NCBI RefSeq assembly: GCF_016056275.1
Contig: NZ_JAECZA010000080.1
Coordinates: 109,093-173,092 of the forward strand
Reading direction: 5' to 3'
DNA length: 64,000 bases
DNA from: Dendronalium phyllosphericum CENA369
Lineage (GTDB): Bacteria > Cyanobacteriota > Cyanobacteriia > Cyanobacteriales > Nostocaceae
The number at the start of each line of letters is the position of its first letter. Within the stretch, counting starts at the first letter, position 1. Below are positions 45,926 through 55,529 of this stretch, piece by piece. Below the pieces are notes generated by a model. The model saw only the letters and a list, made by a program, of their open reading frames with translations, did not search any database and was not told the DNA's origin. The position numbers and the translations under genes are program-made.

Positions 45926-47272
45926 TTAATCCAATGAGAGGAACTCTTCTGCTATGGTGGGATGAATGCCGATTGTTTCATCCAGCTTTTGCTTAGTGAT
46001 GCCCTGGCGAATTGCCACCCCAAGACTTTGAATGATATCAGCTGCGTGTTCTCCCACCATATGAGCGCCCACAACTTGTTGAGAATCGTTATTTACTACT
46101 AATTTGATTGTGGCTTGCTCGTTATCTTCCGTTAGCTGATACAACAGCGGTCGGAAATGGTGGCAATAGGATTTCACCGATTCACCAAATTTTTCTCGCG
46201 CCTTAGCCTCGGTCATGCCGACACCAGCGGCTTCTGGACGGGAAAAAACAGCAGAAGGGATGTAATCGTATTCTATTTGTTGCGGCTTGTTGCCAAAAAC
46301 TCTATGGGCAAAGGCAATACCTTCTGCTTTCGCCACTGGAGTTAATTGCACCCGGTTGATGCAGTCACCCACAGCAAAAATGTTTTCTTGAGTGGTGCGA
46401 TTGTATGCATCCACCGCGATCGCACCTTGTTTGTCAAGTTCAACTTTAGCCTTTTCCAAACCGAGATTTTTGGTATTGGGAGTATAACCTGTGGCAATCA
46501 GGATAGTGTCTGTGGCGATGGTTTCTTGAAATTCACCAGTAGTAGTCAAGAGTAACCCATCGTCACTAAGTGTAATTTCTCGAACTGTGCTGTTGGTGAA
46601 AAACCGAATTCCCCGTTTGCTCAAACCTTGTTGCACGCCAGAGCGGATATCATCATCAAACCCTGATAAAATCATTGCATCTTTTTCGATCGCTGTTACC
46701 TCGCATCCAAAAGCGTGCATGACGCTAGAAAATTCTGTGCCAATATAGCCACCGCCAATAATTACTAAACGTTTCGGCAGATAGGGTAAGTGGAACATCT
46801 CGCGGGATGTGATGGCATATTCTATACCTGGAATTTTGGGCTTGGCAGGAAGGCATCCCACCGCAATTAAAATTTTGTCTGCTGTCACTTTGCGCCCATT
46901 CACATCTAAAGTATGGGCATCGACAAAAATGGCACGTTCTCGAATTAATTCAACTCCCGCTGTCTGCAACTGCTGATAATAAGAGTGGTTAATGTGTTCG
47001 AGATGCTGATGTACTGACTTCATAAATAGTGTCCAGTCAAAGTACCGTTGACACTCACTCCACCCGTAATAGTGCGCCATTTGATTGTCTTTGGCAAAGT
47101 CACCAGCGTAGACAATCAGTTTTTTGGGAATGCAACCACGATTTACACAAGTACCACCGATGTTTTCTTGCTCGGCGACAGCAACGCGGACACCGTAGCT
47201 AGCTGCTCCCTTAGCTGCTGCCAATCCTCCAGGACCAGCACCAATGACAAACAGGTCGTAATCAAATGCCAT
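45926..47272 (-). CDS. gor: Glutathione reductase (class I disulfide oxidoreductase)
   Basis: A 448-residue flavoenzyme: FAD motif VIGAGPGGLAAAKGAA, redox-active C41-VNRG-C46, NAD(P) motif VIIGGGYIGTEFSSVM, second FAD motif NIFAVGDCINR and the catalytic C-terminal HPTIAEEF. It reduces glutathione disulfide with NADPH (or NADH, as reported for some cyanobacteria). Together with NTRC at 12516 it gives the window two redox-maintenance enzymes. The start ATG at 47272 gives the usual length. Confidence 0.93.
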   Translation of the reverse strand: MAFDYDLFVIGAGPGGLAAAKGAASYGVRVAVAEQENIGGTCVNRGCIPKKLIVYAGDFAKDNQMAHYYGWSECQRYFDWTLFMKSVHQHLEHINHSYYQQLQTAGVELIRERAIFVDAHTLDVNGRKVTADKILIAVGCLPAKPKIPGIEYAITSREMFHLPYLPKRLVIIGGGYIGTEFSSVMHAFGCEVTAIEKDAMILSGFDDDIRSGVQQGLSKRGIRFFTNSTVREITLSDDGLLLTTTGEFQETIATDTILIATGYTPNTKNLGLEKAKVELDKQGAIAVDAYNRTTQENIFAVGDCINRVQLTPVAKAEGIAFAHRVFGNKPQQIEYDYIPSAVFSRPEAAGVGMTEAKAREKFGESVKSYCHHFRPLLYQLTEDNEQATIKLVVNNDSQQVVGAHMVGEHAADIIQSLGVAIRQGITKQKLDETIGIHPTIAEEFLSLD

Positions 47273-47545
47273 AAAAATCTGTTCCTTTTTAACTGTTTGG
47301 AAAGCAGAGCTATTTCATTCCTTATAGTTATTCTGTCAATATTTCAGCTACTGTCTTTGGGTGGACAAAAATTATTCAAACCCTCAGATACGTAGCAGAT
47401 TGCTACTTGACTAGAAATTAGATACTAAAGAAACAGCGATGCCTGCGGGGAACGCGATTATTTAAGTTACATCATGACAGCGGAACATTTACCAATGCTG
47501 CGGCTTCGCGCCCCTCTTGGCTTTGAATACTACTATAATTACCAA

Positions 47546-49873
47546 TTAGGGTAAATTTAGTAAAAATTGCATTTCCTCTGCATCCTGTGTCATTCCCAGA
47601 TGCTTAAAACTATCCATAGCCTTAGTCGCCAATTTGTGAGCTTCTTGTGTACTTCCCCATTTTTTCTCCCAGCGGGCAAGAGAGCGTTGATAGCGGGCTA
47701 AACGCCGCCTGTTTTTACTTCTTTGAGCTACAGTTAAGCCTTTAATTAATAGCTGTTGAGCGCGATCGCGATCGCTTTGCTCGATGGCAATATCAGCCAA
47801 CCAATTTTGAGCGGAATTGATTACTCGATGCCAATGAATTTTTTCAGCACTTTGCATCACTTCTTGAAAAAGTTTTTTGGCTTCATAATAATTACCTTCT
47901 CGATACAAGATGACCGCCCGATGATAAAGAACGGGAATATAATGACGGATGTGCTTTTGCTCTTCTAGATTAGCGTCAATTACCAAGCTCTGTTCGATAT
48001 CGAGCCATTTACGCGCATCTGGATAATTTTTCTGTCTGATTCGCAGTCTAGCGATATTTTCGGCTAAGTCAGCCTGCACGCATAAGTCTAAATCAGCACA
48101 GTCGCGTAGTACCCATGCCCGTCGCAACATTTCGTCTGCTTGTTTGAGGCTTTGGTCGGAACATTCCCGAATCAGCAGCCAAGTTTTGCGGATGATAATT
48201 TTTACTAAAGATGACCATTCACCACGTCTTTCTGATTGTTCTACGAGCCATTGCAACCAATCTGAGCGATCGTCCCAATAGGCGTAAAGATTGGCATAGT
48301 GGTTCAACAGTAGCCATAAATCCCTGACTTGGGTGTAGCGATCTTGGTCTTTACACCAATAAAGGACTGCCCGCAGGTTTCCTTCCTCTTGTTCTATCTT
48401 GTTGTAATGTATCCACTTTTCCCAATCTTCTCCGGCATAACTGCGGGCAAAATCTAAATACCATTTCACCCAGCGCCGCCGCGCTTCTCTCTCAAAATCT
48501 GGGTAGGCTGCTAATTCAGCTAAGGCATACTCACGAGTTAGAGAAAGCATCTCATAGCGCTTAGTCTCCGAGTTGAGGTTTACCAAAGAAAGTTGCTGCA
48601 AACGTGCCAAGCCACTATTTACAGAATCAGGAGAGGCTGTCAGTCCAGCAACCTCAGCCACAGCGGCGAGTATAGGAGAGTCAGGAAAAATCGCTAGTGA
48701 CATGAGTAATAGATGAGGTGGCTGTCCTTTAATACCTTGCACGGTTTTCTCAAAGCAAAAACTAGCTACATCACCTGTAGCTGAGGCTAATTGCTCTAAC
48801 ACCGAGTTCAAAGAGTAGCCACTGGATACTTGACCGAGGGCGTAAACAATTGCTAGGGGAATTCCACCAGTGCGATGGTATAGTAGCTTAGATTCTTCAT
48901 CGTCGATCGCTATACATTTTTCTCCTGCTTGTTGCTGAATTAACTGCAAACCATCTTCCAAGGGCAAATTTTGCAGACTGATTGGCAGAAGGGCGATCCG
49001 TTCGCGGGTAGTAATGACTACTTTGACGCAAATGGGCAGATTGTAGAGGAATTCAATTACTTGATTTCTATCTTCTATTGTCTCCATATTGTCAACAATC
49101 ATCAGCGATCGCTGTCTTGATAAAATTTGACGCACGCGTTCAAATTGGTCATTGGGAGGAGATTGAATAATAGTGGAGTCACCCAAAGCATTAGCAATTT
49201 CTCGAAATATCTCGCGGAGGTTACGCTGTCCCTGCTGTCGTTGCAAAATTCCATCGGGAACGAGTTCCTGTTGTTTAGCAGAAGTGAAAATAATCGCATC
49301 AAATCTCGGTGCAACACCTTGGTTTTCGCTACTAGATTTTAAGCATAGGTAAGCAGCTGCTAATACTAGCGCCGTTTTGCCAACACCACCAATGCCATGC
49401 ACCGTAATCATATGAGCGCCATGTTCTGGTGAAAGGCGTTCCAGCAGCGTCTTCATATCTGCCTCGCGACCAATAAATTCGGTGTAAGTCGGTGCTGGCA
49501 GATTGTGGGGGATACTACGGTTATAAGTAGAAGATGCAGCAATACCTCTGCGATACCCATGTTTCTCTAAAATGTAGACCAGGTTGCTGGCCTTAACTCT
49601 TTTATCCGCCTCTCCCGTCAAAGTTTCAATATCTCGGTAGATATAGCTCAATCCCGTTCTGACAGAAGCATTATCCTTGTGCAGTTCCTTACTTATTTGC
49701 TTCAAGCTATGACCACACAGCAACCCAATTAACAAGTCTTTTTTAGTATTTTGCCTGTATCGCTGTTGAGTTCTAGCCTCCAAGTCAGTCAGTAGACGGT
49801 CTATCTCCCAGTCTTTTAAAACTTTTCGATACCAAGTTTTGGACAAATTCCCACTCTCTGACTGACCTGACAT
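47546..49873 (-). CDS. STAND ATPase: N-terminal HTH, NB-ARC, TPR-like C-terminus
   Basis: About 775 residues from ATG 49873 (MSGQSESGNLSK). Residues 15-110 form a helical HTH-like domain (KDLLIGLLCGHSLKQISKEL) of the sort found in front of cyanobacterial vWA-MoxR-associated and NB-ARC proteins. The NB-ARC module has Walker A VHGIGGVGKTAL, Walker B SLMIVDNMET, sensor VVITTRER and a GGIPLAI motif. The C-terminus (from about 480) is a TPR-like superhelix. Such STAND proteins oligomerise on sensing a ligand; many act in antiviral defence or regulated cell death, others in transcription. There is no effector domain beyond the HTH. It is divergent from the gene at 50151. Confidence 0.88.
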   Translation of the reverse strand: MSGQSESGNLSKTWYRKVLKDWEIDRLLTDLEARTQQRYRQNTKKDLLIGLLCGHSLKQISKELHKDNASVRTGLSYIYRDIETLTGEADKRVKASNLVYILEKHGYRRGIAASSTYNRSIPHNLPAPTYTEFIGREADMKTLLERLSPEHGAHMITVHGIGGVGKTALVLAAAYLCLKSSSENQGVAPRFDAIIFTSAKQQELVPDGILQRQQGQRNLREIFREIANALGDSTIIQSPPNDQFERVRQILSRQRSLMIVDNMETIEDRNQVIEFLYNLPICVKVVITTRERIALLPISLQNLPLEDGLQLIQQQAGEKCIAIDDEESKLLYHRTGGIPLAIVYALGQVSSGYSLNSVLEQLASATGDVASFCFEKTVQGIKGQPPHLLLMSLAIFPDSPILAAVAEVAGLTASPDSVNSGLARLQQLSLVNLNSETKRYEMLSLTREYALAELAAYPDFEREARRRWVKWYLDFARSYAGEDWEKWIHYNKIEQEEGNLRAVLYWCKDQDRYTQVRDLWLLLNHYANLYAYWDDRSDWLQWLVEQSERRGEWSSLVKIIIRKTWLLIRECSDQSLKQADEMLRRAWVLRDCADLDLCVQADLAENIARLRIRQKNYPDARKWLDIEQSLVIDANLEEQKHIRHYIPVLYHRAVILYREGNYYEAKKLFQEVMQSAEKIHWHRVINSAQNWLADIAIEQSDRDRAQQLLIKGLTVAQRSKNRRRLARYQRSLARWEKKWGSTQEAHKLATKAMDSFKHLGMTQDAEEMQFLLNLP

Positions 49874-49925
49874 AAATATCACCTATTAGTCCGTCATAAA
49901 TTTTGTATTAGCAGTATTTTAATGG

Positions 49926-49979
49926 ACAAAATTTACACAATATCGTACGGCAACATTTTCACTAACAAAAATTACACAA
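49926..49979. promoter_or_regulatory. Pair of 15-base direct repeats in a divergent promoter region
   Basis: ACAAAATTTACACAA (49926-49940) and ACAAAAATTACACAA (49965-49979) differ at one base and are 39 bases apart, close to four helical turns. They lie between the STAND gene (minus) and the peptidoglycan-binding gene (plus). They could be binding sites for a shared regulator, perhaps the HTH-bearing STAND protein. Purely positional inference. Confidence 0.45.
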
Positions 49980-50150
49980 AAAACTAACATTTTTTTAACA
50001 TCGCAATGGTTTGTTAGTAGTTATTTCGGTAGTTTAAGTTCTAACTGCTTGATTCTCGGTAGCAAACGTGGTGTTGCGATCGTGTTCATCACGCCCTACA
50101 AAAAATCTTGCCAGACTATTCTTTTCAGACTTTATTATCAGGAGAACCGA

Positions 50151-51002
50151 ATGAATAGAGCAACTAGATCCTTAATTTTTTCACTTGGGCTAAAACAACC
50201 GCAGGCTTATTTCCCAGACGAAAAACAAGTTTGTTTGTTTAATAAACGTCCCATACTATACCGAGGCTTTACGCCAAAGTCAGTACAGGAATCAATCAAT
50301 GAACTACAAGAGCGCTTGTATGCTAAAGGTTTTTTGGAGAATATCAGTGGCAAATTTGATTTTGAAACAGAAGAAGCAGTCAAAGAATTCCAGAAACTAA
50401 ATAATCTTCGGGTGGATGGAATAGTTGGGCCGTTGAGTTGGGCTTGCCTTTTCTACCCAAAAATTTCCCGCGTTCGTGGAATAACACCTCCAGAGTTACA
50501 GGATGCAGTTAAGGAGCTACAAACTATTTTGTACGAAGAAGGATTTTTTAAAAAAGAACCTGATGGATATTTTGATAGGGAGACTGAAAGAGGTGTTAAA
50601 CGCTTTCAAAGAGTATATGGACTCAAAGATGATGGTTTAGTTGGGGCTGCAACTTGGGCGGTACTGTTGGGAATGCGGCAAAAAATAGACAAAAGTTTTC
50701 CCCAGTTGGTTTATTTTGTATCACCTCAATTTTTATTCTTTTGGGAGCAATTATTAATGATTTCTTGCATCCTACTGGGTATTTATCATAGCCCGATACC
50801 GAGCCCTGCTCCTCATTTGAATATAGCCCTAGCAACTGCCTATGCACTCACTTGTATAGTGCCGTTTCTGTTAGAATGTCTACCACTGAAGCATTCGAGC
50901 AAGACAAGCTTGCCGCTGTTTAAATATGCTCCCTATGTTTTAACTGGTATCTTTTGGAAACCAATTATCAATTACATGGGAACATTATTTAATAATAGTT
51001 AA
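50151..51002 (+). CDS. Membrane protein with two peptidoglycan-binding (PG_binding_1) domains
   Basis: 283 residues from ATG 50151, chosen because AGGAGA lies about 6 bases upstream; a frame from 50049 has no such site. Two PG_binding_1 repeats span about 40-100 and 110-180, each ending in the typical GIVGPLSWACL or GLVGAATWAVL after FQK/FQR-rich helices. Two C-terminal membrane segments follow (about 205-222 and 235-255). It would anchor or sense cell wall from the membrane. Flanking STAND genes raise the possibility that it is a membrane partner, without direct evidence. Confidence 0.82.
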   Translation: MNRATRSLIFSLGLKQPQAYFPDEKQVCLFNKRPILYRGFTPKSVQESINELQERLYAKGFLENISGKFDFETEEAVKEFQKLNNLRVDGIVGPLSWACLFYPKISRVRGITPPELQDAVKELQTILYEEGFFKKEPDGYFDRETERGVKRFQRVYGLKDDGLVGAATWAVLLGMRQKIDKSFPQLVYFVSPQFLFFWEQLLMISCILLGIYHSPIPSPAPHLNIALATAYALTCIVPFLLECLPLKHSSKTSLPLFKYAPYVLTGIFWKPIINYMGTLFNNS

Positions 51003-51159
51003 ATGATGAGCGATCGCTGTGCTGTTTTGTGTAGTTCAGAGTTTATCACCCTGTAGCATTAATGTTACAAATACAAAGCCTGCAACAGAGAGCAGGCTTT
51101 ATATTTTTATTACCAAGCTGAAGAGTGTGCGATCGCACTTCGATGCTACAACTTTAACC

Positions 51160-51426
51160 TTATCCTCCAATTGGTACTGGGTTCAGACTGTAAACTCGCC
51201 ATTTATTTTTTCGCATATGTAAAAAAACTAAAATTGAGGAACGCCAGAGGAAAGGTTTACTTCTGATTTTGTATAACTCTTGGCGCGAAATACCGAAGTG
51301 ATGCTCTAGCTGATCCGTTGACCATTCATAGCTTTCAACGACTGTAAAAGCTGGCTGCCAACCATGCAAAGTTTTTTTAAGCAACTCAAGTTGAATCGCT
51401 TCTTGTTGTAAGTTATTGTGACGCAT
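51160..51426 (-). CDS. Small hypothetical protein (88 aa), divergent from the XRE-STAND gene
   Basis: An 88-residue basic protein (MRHNNLQQEAIQLELLKKTL; ESYEWSTDQLEHHFGISRQE) with an HTH-like helical stretch at about 35-60 and a basic Trp-containing tail (MRKNKWRVYSLNP). No membrane segment. It is divergently placed about 90 bases from the XRE-STAND gene, with operator-like palindromes between them. It might be an accessory DNA-binding protein. Family not recognised. Confidence 0.55.
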   Translation of the reverse strand: MRHNNLQQEAIQLELLKKTLHGWQPAFTVVESYEWSTDQLEHHFGISRQELYKIRSKPFLWRSSILVFLHMRKNKWRVYSLNPVPIGG

Positions 51427-51503
51427 ATCAAAATTATTCTTGAACCTATCGGTTTACTTGCTATTCACTAGTTTTATTTGTCTTCTAAAATTTGAATAGT
51501 TGT

Positions 51504-51536
51504 AGTTGTGCAACTAGTTGAACGTACAACCGTTGA
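51504..51536. promoter_or_regulatory. Nested palindromes, probable operator of the XRE-STAND gene
   Basis: AGTTGTGCAACT (51504-51515), the perfect palindrome CAACTAGTTG (51511-51520) and GTTGAACGTACAAC (51517-51530) overlap, all made of GTTG/CAAC half-sites. They sit 30-62 bases upstream of the preferred start codon at 51566. This is the classic position for autorepression by an XRE-type HTH protein, which is what the next gene encodes. Confidence 0.6.
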
Positions 51537-51565
51537 ACAAGGTTGAAAAAAAAGGTTTATCCGCA

Positions 51566-53611
51566 GTGGCAAAACGACCTAAAAAGAATAAAGAAGCTGG
51601 AGAGGAGTTTAAGAAATTACTCAGAGAAAAGAGGGTTACTCAATACAAGCTAGAGCAATTGACTGGTCTGGATAAAAGCGTCATTAGCAAGATAGCAACT
51701 GGACAGACTGCTAACCCTACACCGACAACACTGGTAAAAATCGCGGATGCATTAGGGGTTGAACTAGGTCAACTAACAAGAATATTTGAGCAATCAAATG
51801 TAAAATCTCAAGATTCAGCTACACATCCACAACCTCAAAAGTCAGAGTCTGAAGTGCTAACATCCATTAATTCTGATTTTGTAGGACGTGAGGAAGATAT
51901 TGCACACCTCAATAATCTAGTTGATGAAGGTGCAAAAGTTATCTTAATTCAAGCAGAGGGCGGTATAGGTAAAACCACCTTGGCTAGAAAATGGTTTGAA
52001 ATTCAAGGTTTAGAGTATCTTGAACTGCGGGTTGGAACCACACCCCAAAACCTAAATTCAATAGAAGATTGGGTAAGACTCAAACTAAGAGACTACTTTC
52101 AAGAAAATCCAGAACAAAATTTTATGACTATGCTGGAGCAATTTAAAAGCAAGCTTCAGAATCGAAAAATTGGTCTATTAATTGATAATCTAGAATCTGC
52201 TTTGATAAATGGAGAATTCATTGCACCATATAATTATCTAGAATTATTGACTTTATTAGCAGATAATGGTGTACGATCAGTCACTCTCATTACAAGCCGT
52301 GAGCCAATTTATGAACATATATTGAAGCGGTTTCAAAATTTTAAAACTTATGTAATGAAAGGTTTGAAGCAAGAAGCATGGCAACAGTATTTTGAAATAC
52401 ACAAAATTAATATAGATAATGATGCTCTTAGTAACATGCATCTAGCTTATGGAGGTAATGCTGAAGTAATGTATATTCTTAGTGGTGATATTTTAACAAC
52501 ATCAAAAGGAAGTTTAAAAGATTATTGGCAAAAAAATTATGATGATTTGTTAAAAGAACCTACTTTAAAAAATCTTGTTAAACGACAGTTTGATAAACTC
52601 CAACAAAATAATCCACAAGCCTATAATCTTTTATGTAGGTTAGGATGTTACCGTTACCAATATGTTCCTGTAATACCTGAAACAGGAATTTATTACTTGC
52701 TTTGGGATGAGCAAAATGAGCGAAATAAACCTCGTATTATCATAGCTTTACGAGATAGAACTTTAGTGAAGTTTAGTACAGAAGGATACTATTTATATGA
52801 AGTTATTCGTCAAGAAGCGATAGAAAGACTTGAACTAACAGATGATTTTAAAAAGTCTCATGCTGAAGCTGGAATATTTTTATCTACATTAATATCTAAT
52901 CACTCACAAGCAATTATTCCAAAAATTACTTATGCACAAAACATCAATGATAACCAAGAACAAATGTATCTAAATATAGAAAATGCAGAGCAATCAGCAA
53001 AACAGGAACTGACTAAACACGAAACATTGGCTTTAGAAGTTATTTATCATGCTATGGAATTTTATGATGCGGGTTGTTTTGAGGAATTAAGACAAGAACC
53101 AAAGGTCTTAAATAATCCTTTTTTTCAAGCCATCACAAATATGATTTATGAATATGTTGATTCATATAATATTTTAGCTATTGCACTTTATAAATTTGCA
53201 TTAAGCACACAAATATTAGGAATACTTGATCAGAGAGAAGGAAAACTGATAGAAAGTAGTAAGGAATTTGAATATTGTCAAAAAAGTTGGAAAGTTAGCC
53301 AATCTTTTTTTCAAACAGCTTTACTAATTACAGAGAGGGTAAAAGAAGATAAATTAATGAATAACGTACTTTGCTCTTTAGCTGATTGTCTTTATTATAG
53401 GGGAATAAGTTTACATCAATTAGGTATATTTTTACATCGAATGGTAAAATATAATGAAAGTACAAAAGCTTTTAATGAAAGCAAACTAACCTTGGAAAAA
53501 GCACTACAAATATTTACTCGACTGTCATTGTATCAACAAATTGAGGAAGTGAAAAAAGCAATTCATAGTTTAGAAATAAGTCAACAATCTTGCAACACAT
53601 CAACGGTATAA
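51566..53611 (+). CDS. XRE-HTH STAND ATPase with helical-repeat C-terminus
   Basis: About 681 residues from GTG 51566 (MAKRPKKNKEAG). A TTG at 51518 would add 16 residues but falls inside the operator-like palindromes. Residues 10-75 are an XRE/Cro HTH (KRVTQYKLEQLTGLDKSVIS). Then comes an NB-ARC-type NTPase: SDFVGREEDIAHLNNL, Walker A LIQAEGGIGKTTLARKW, Walker B IGLLIDNLES and TSREP. The C-terminal half is helical and TPR-like (LTLEKALQIFTRL). XRE-STAND proteins are found as regulators and in prokaryotic immune-type systems. It is AT-rich compared with housekeeping neighbours. Substrate and trigger unknown. Confidence 0.88.
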   Translation: MAKRPKKNKEAGEEFKKLLREKRVTQYKLEQLTGLDKSVISKIATGQTANPTPTTLVKIADALGVELGQLTRIFEQSNVKSQDSATHPQPQKSESEVLTSINSDFVGREEDIAHLNNLVDEGAKVILIQAEGGIGKTTLARKWFEIQGLEYLELRVGTTPQNLNSIEDWVRLKLRDYFQENPEQNFMTMLEQFKSKLQNRKIGLLIDNLESALINGEFIAPYNYLELLTLLADNGVRSVTLITSREPIYEHILKRFQNFKTYVMKGLKQEAWQQYFEIHKINIDNDALSNMHLAYGGNAEVMYILSGDILTTSKGSLKDYWQKNYDDLLKEPTLKNLVKRQFDKLQQNNPQAYNLLCRLGCYRYQYVPVIPETGIYYLLWDEQNERNKPRIIIALRDRTLVKFSTEGYYLYEVIRQEAIERLELTDDFKKSHAEAGIFLSTLISNHSQAIIPKITYAQNINDNQEQMYLNIENAEQSAKQELTKHETLALEVIYHAMEFYDAGCFEELRQEPKVLNNPFFQAITNMIYEYVDSYNILAIALYKFALSTQILGILDQREGKLIESSKEFEYCQKSWKVSQSFFQTALLITERVKEDKLMNNVLCSLADCLYYRGISLHQLGIFLHRMVKYNESTKAFNESKLTLEKALQIFTRLSLYQQIEEVKKAIHSLEISQQSCNTSTV

Positions 53612-53687
53612 TTTTTGACTTAATTAACAGAGTAATAATTGGGAAGTATTAAAGATGCGATCGCATTATTTCCCAAAGTCTATATCT

Positions 53688-53742
53688 AGCCTGCGAAGGC
53701 AGGCTTAGTTTGTGTAGCCGCGAATTCCATTCGCTTGGCAAT
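53688..53742. repeat. Dispersed repeat with GCCTGCGAAGGCAGGC hairpin
   Basis: GCCTGC pairs with GCAGGC over GAAG, followed by TTAGTTTGTGTAGCCGCGA and ATTCCATTCGC. This composite is typical of repeats dispersed in Nostocales genomes. It lies between the STAND gene end and the first Y RNA-like element and may also work as a terminator for either strand. Confidence 0.65.
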
Positions 53743-53754
53743 CTATAAAACAAA

Positions 53755-53862
53755 GGCGGGTGCGGGAATTGAACCCGCTAATCCCCAAAATGGTGGAGAT
53801 ATAACCGATAACCCTAAATTCTTCGTCCCCGAAAGGCAAGTTTTGAATCAGGATAACCCGCC
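53755..53862 (-). ncRNA. Y RNA-like element 1 (downstream of Ro60; T-arm only)
   Basis: 108 bases on the Ro60 strand. The ends pair as a 7-bp acceptor-like stem GGCGGGT/ACCCGCC. A perfect T-arm follows the tRNA rule (GCGGG, loop TTCAATT, CCCGC). There is no D-arm. The inner part has CTTGCC, a TTCG loop, GGGGACGAA and the core AGGGTTATCG shared by all five elements, then a stem ATCTCC/GGGGAT. It starts right after TTTTTCAT. The Ro-binding helix is weaker than in the other copies because GGGGACG replaces GGCCGACG. It is the only copy downstream of Ro60, 52 bases after its stop codon. Confidence 0.75.
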
Positions 53863-53913
53863 ATGAAAAAGGATAAAAGAAGTTACCTTTTATCCTTTGT
53901 GATTCAGCCGTTC

Positions 53914-55515
53914 TTACAACTCACCTGTAGCTAGCATCTGGATGATGCGAGGTGTTCCCGGATCGAACCCTGCTAAATCCCAAGACAATGGATCTTCAGG
54001 ATCTACTAAGGTAATGCGGTAAGGTGTCAAGGTGACATATACCGCCTTGGCTTCAGGATTGACCTTTTTGCGATACTCTTTCAGCGCTTGACTGGGATGC
54101 TGATAACCAGCCCAGCTTTCTGAGTCAGTCCAGAAACAGACTACATCTGCCTTGAACTTATTCTTAATCATCCACTCGTAAGCTACAGAGGCATCAGTTC
54201 CGCCGAAGTTTTGGTTGCTAGCTTTGCGAACCGCAGAACTAAAACTATCTTTAGCAGTGATGCCTAATTCCCGAAATTCGGTAGCAAAGCCGCGAATCAT
54301 ATAGTTTTTCTCTGCTTTTGCTGTCACCAATGCCATTGTGGTGGCAATTTCACAGCAACTCAGTCCCATGTCTGCAACCAAACTACCCATAGAACCGGAA
54401 ACGTCTACGGCGTGCATGAACACTTTGCCAGTGGGTTGGACAACATCAAAAGACAGTTCAACGGCTTTTTCTAGGATGTCCACAATGCGAGGAACTGGTT
54501 TCCAAGTCTTCTGGCTGCGTCCTAATCTTCCTCCAGATTCATAAGTTTTGAGTGCTTTCAAAACATCAATCGGATGGATGCGACCTTTACGCAGATGTTC
54601 CTTGTTGTTGAGAACTGCTTCCACACGCGACAAATTGTCACTTTCATCAGCTCGCAACACATCCAGTTCAGTTAGCGAACCTAGGTTACGCAGCATTGCA
54701 CCTATTGGCATTTCAGCAAATAGCAATTGCCAAGCTTGCTTATCCATCTTGCCCACAGGTGCAGCCATTTCGTGAGTTAAGCGTCCTTGCAAAATAGCTT
54801 CATGAGTAGAGCGCGGATTTCGCTTCAGCCACTCGTACCACCAAATCTGCGCCAAAGCTTCTGAGGGGATTTCTGCTGGCAAGTCTTCCCAGCCTCTGAC
54901 AACCCACTCATATAGTTGACGGTGATTTTCTGTAGGCGGTTTAACGTGAAACAACCGCAATGCATCTCGATGAGAGAAGCCTTGACGCTGTTGATATTTC
55001 AATAGCTGATAAGCCAAGCCTTTGACATCTTCTCGTGATAGCCAAGTTTTACCAGCTTCGCGTACGATTTTGCCAAATCCTCGCAAAGACTTGGTGTAAT
55101 TCAGCCATTCGTAGAAGTGGCTACCAGTGCGGACAACTTGAGGGAAGATTTCACCAAAAGCTTGCTTTGCTTGCGGTGCTTCACCCATAGATAGCAGCAC
55201 CAAAGCCAGGATAGGCGCACTGTTATTGATGGCGCGTCCGTCGCTAGCATAGAGAATTTCTTCCGCAACACGGCTGGGATTTTCAGCAACAGCTTGTTTG
55301 ACAACTGCCACAAAATCTTCTGTTAATTCTTGCTTGCCAGCATAGTAAGTGCTTTTTGCTGTACCAACTAATAGACAACGGCGCAGCATCTTCCAAATAC
55401 CAGCATCGAACATCCAACCACCGGAACGTCCCTGAATCATCTCTGCTTCTCGTCCGGGAATAGGTTGTGATTGTGGTGTAGTTGTCTTCTTTCTAGTGAA
55501 GAAATTGTAATTCAT
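53914..55515 (-). CDS. rsr: Ro60 ortholog (TROVE domain plus von Willebrand A domain)
   Basis: A 533-residue protein. The N-terminal 350 residues are TROVE HEAT-like repeats (GGWMFDAGIWKMLRRCLLVG near residues 32-51; ILYASDGRAINNSAPILALV). The C-terminal vWA domain has an intact metal site: DVSGSMG, the Thr in FGGTDAS and the Asp in VCFWTDSESWAG. Ro60 forms a ring that binds misfolded RNA ends in its cavity and Y RNAs on its surface; in Deinococcus the Y RNA tethers it to PNPase. GGGAG lies about 9 bases upstream of the ATG. Four Y RNA-like elements lie upstream and one downstream on the same strand, strongly supporting function. Confidence 0.95.
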   Translation of the reverse strand: MNYNFFTRKKTTTPQSQPIPGREAEMIQGRSGGWMFDAGIWKMLRRCLLVGTAKSTYYAGKQELTEDFVAVVKQAVAENPSRVAEEILYASDGRAINNSAPILALVLLSMGEAPQAKQAFGEIFPQVVRTGSHFYEWLNYTKSLRGFGKIVREAGKTWLSREDVKGLAYQLLKYQQRQGFSHRDALRLFHVKPPTENHRQLYEWVVRGWEDLPAEIPSEALAQIWWYEWLKRNPRSTHEAILQGRLTHEMAAPVGKMDKQAWQLLFAEMPIGAMLRNLGSLTELDVLRADESDNLSRVEAVLNNKEHLRKGRIHPIDVLKALKTYESGGRLGRSQKTWKPVPRIVDILEKAVELSFDVVQPTGKVFMHAVDVSGSMGSLVADMGLSCCEIATTMALVTAKAEKNYMIRGFATEFRELGITAKDSFSSAVRKASNQNFGGTDASVAYEWMIKNKFKADVVCFWTDSESWAGYQHPSQALKEYRKKVNPEAKAVYVTLTPYRITLVDPEDPLSWDLAGFDPGTPRIIQMLATGEL

Positions 55516-55529
55516 CGCTTCATCTCCCA

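Noticed and set aside
49900..50010. End of a Tn7-like or CAST transposon
   Set aside because: The ACAAAATTTACACAA repeats recall transposon-end repeats, but no transposase, Cas12k, tRNA target or second end is visible.
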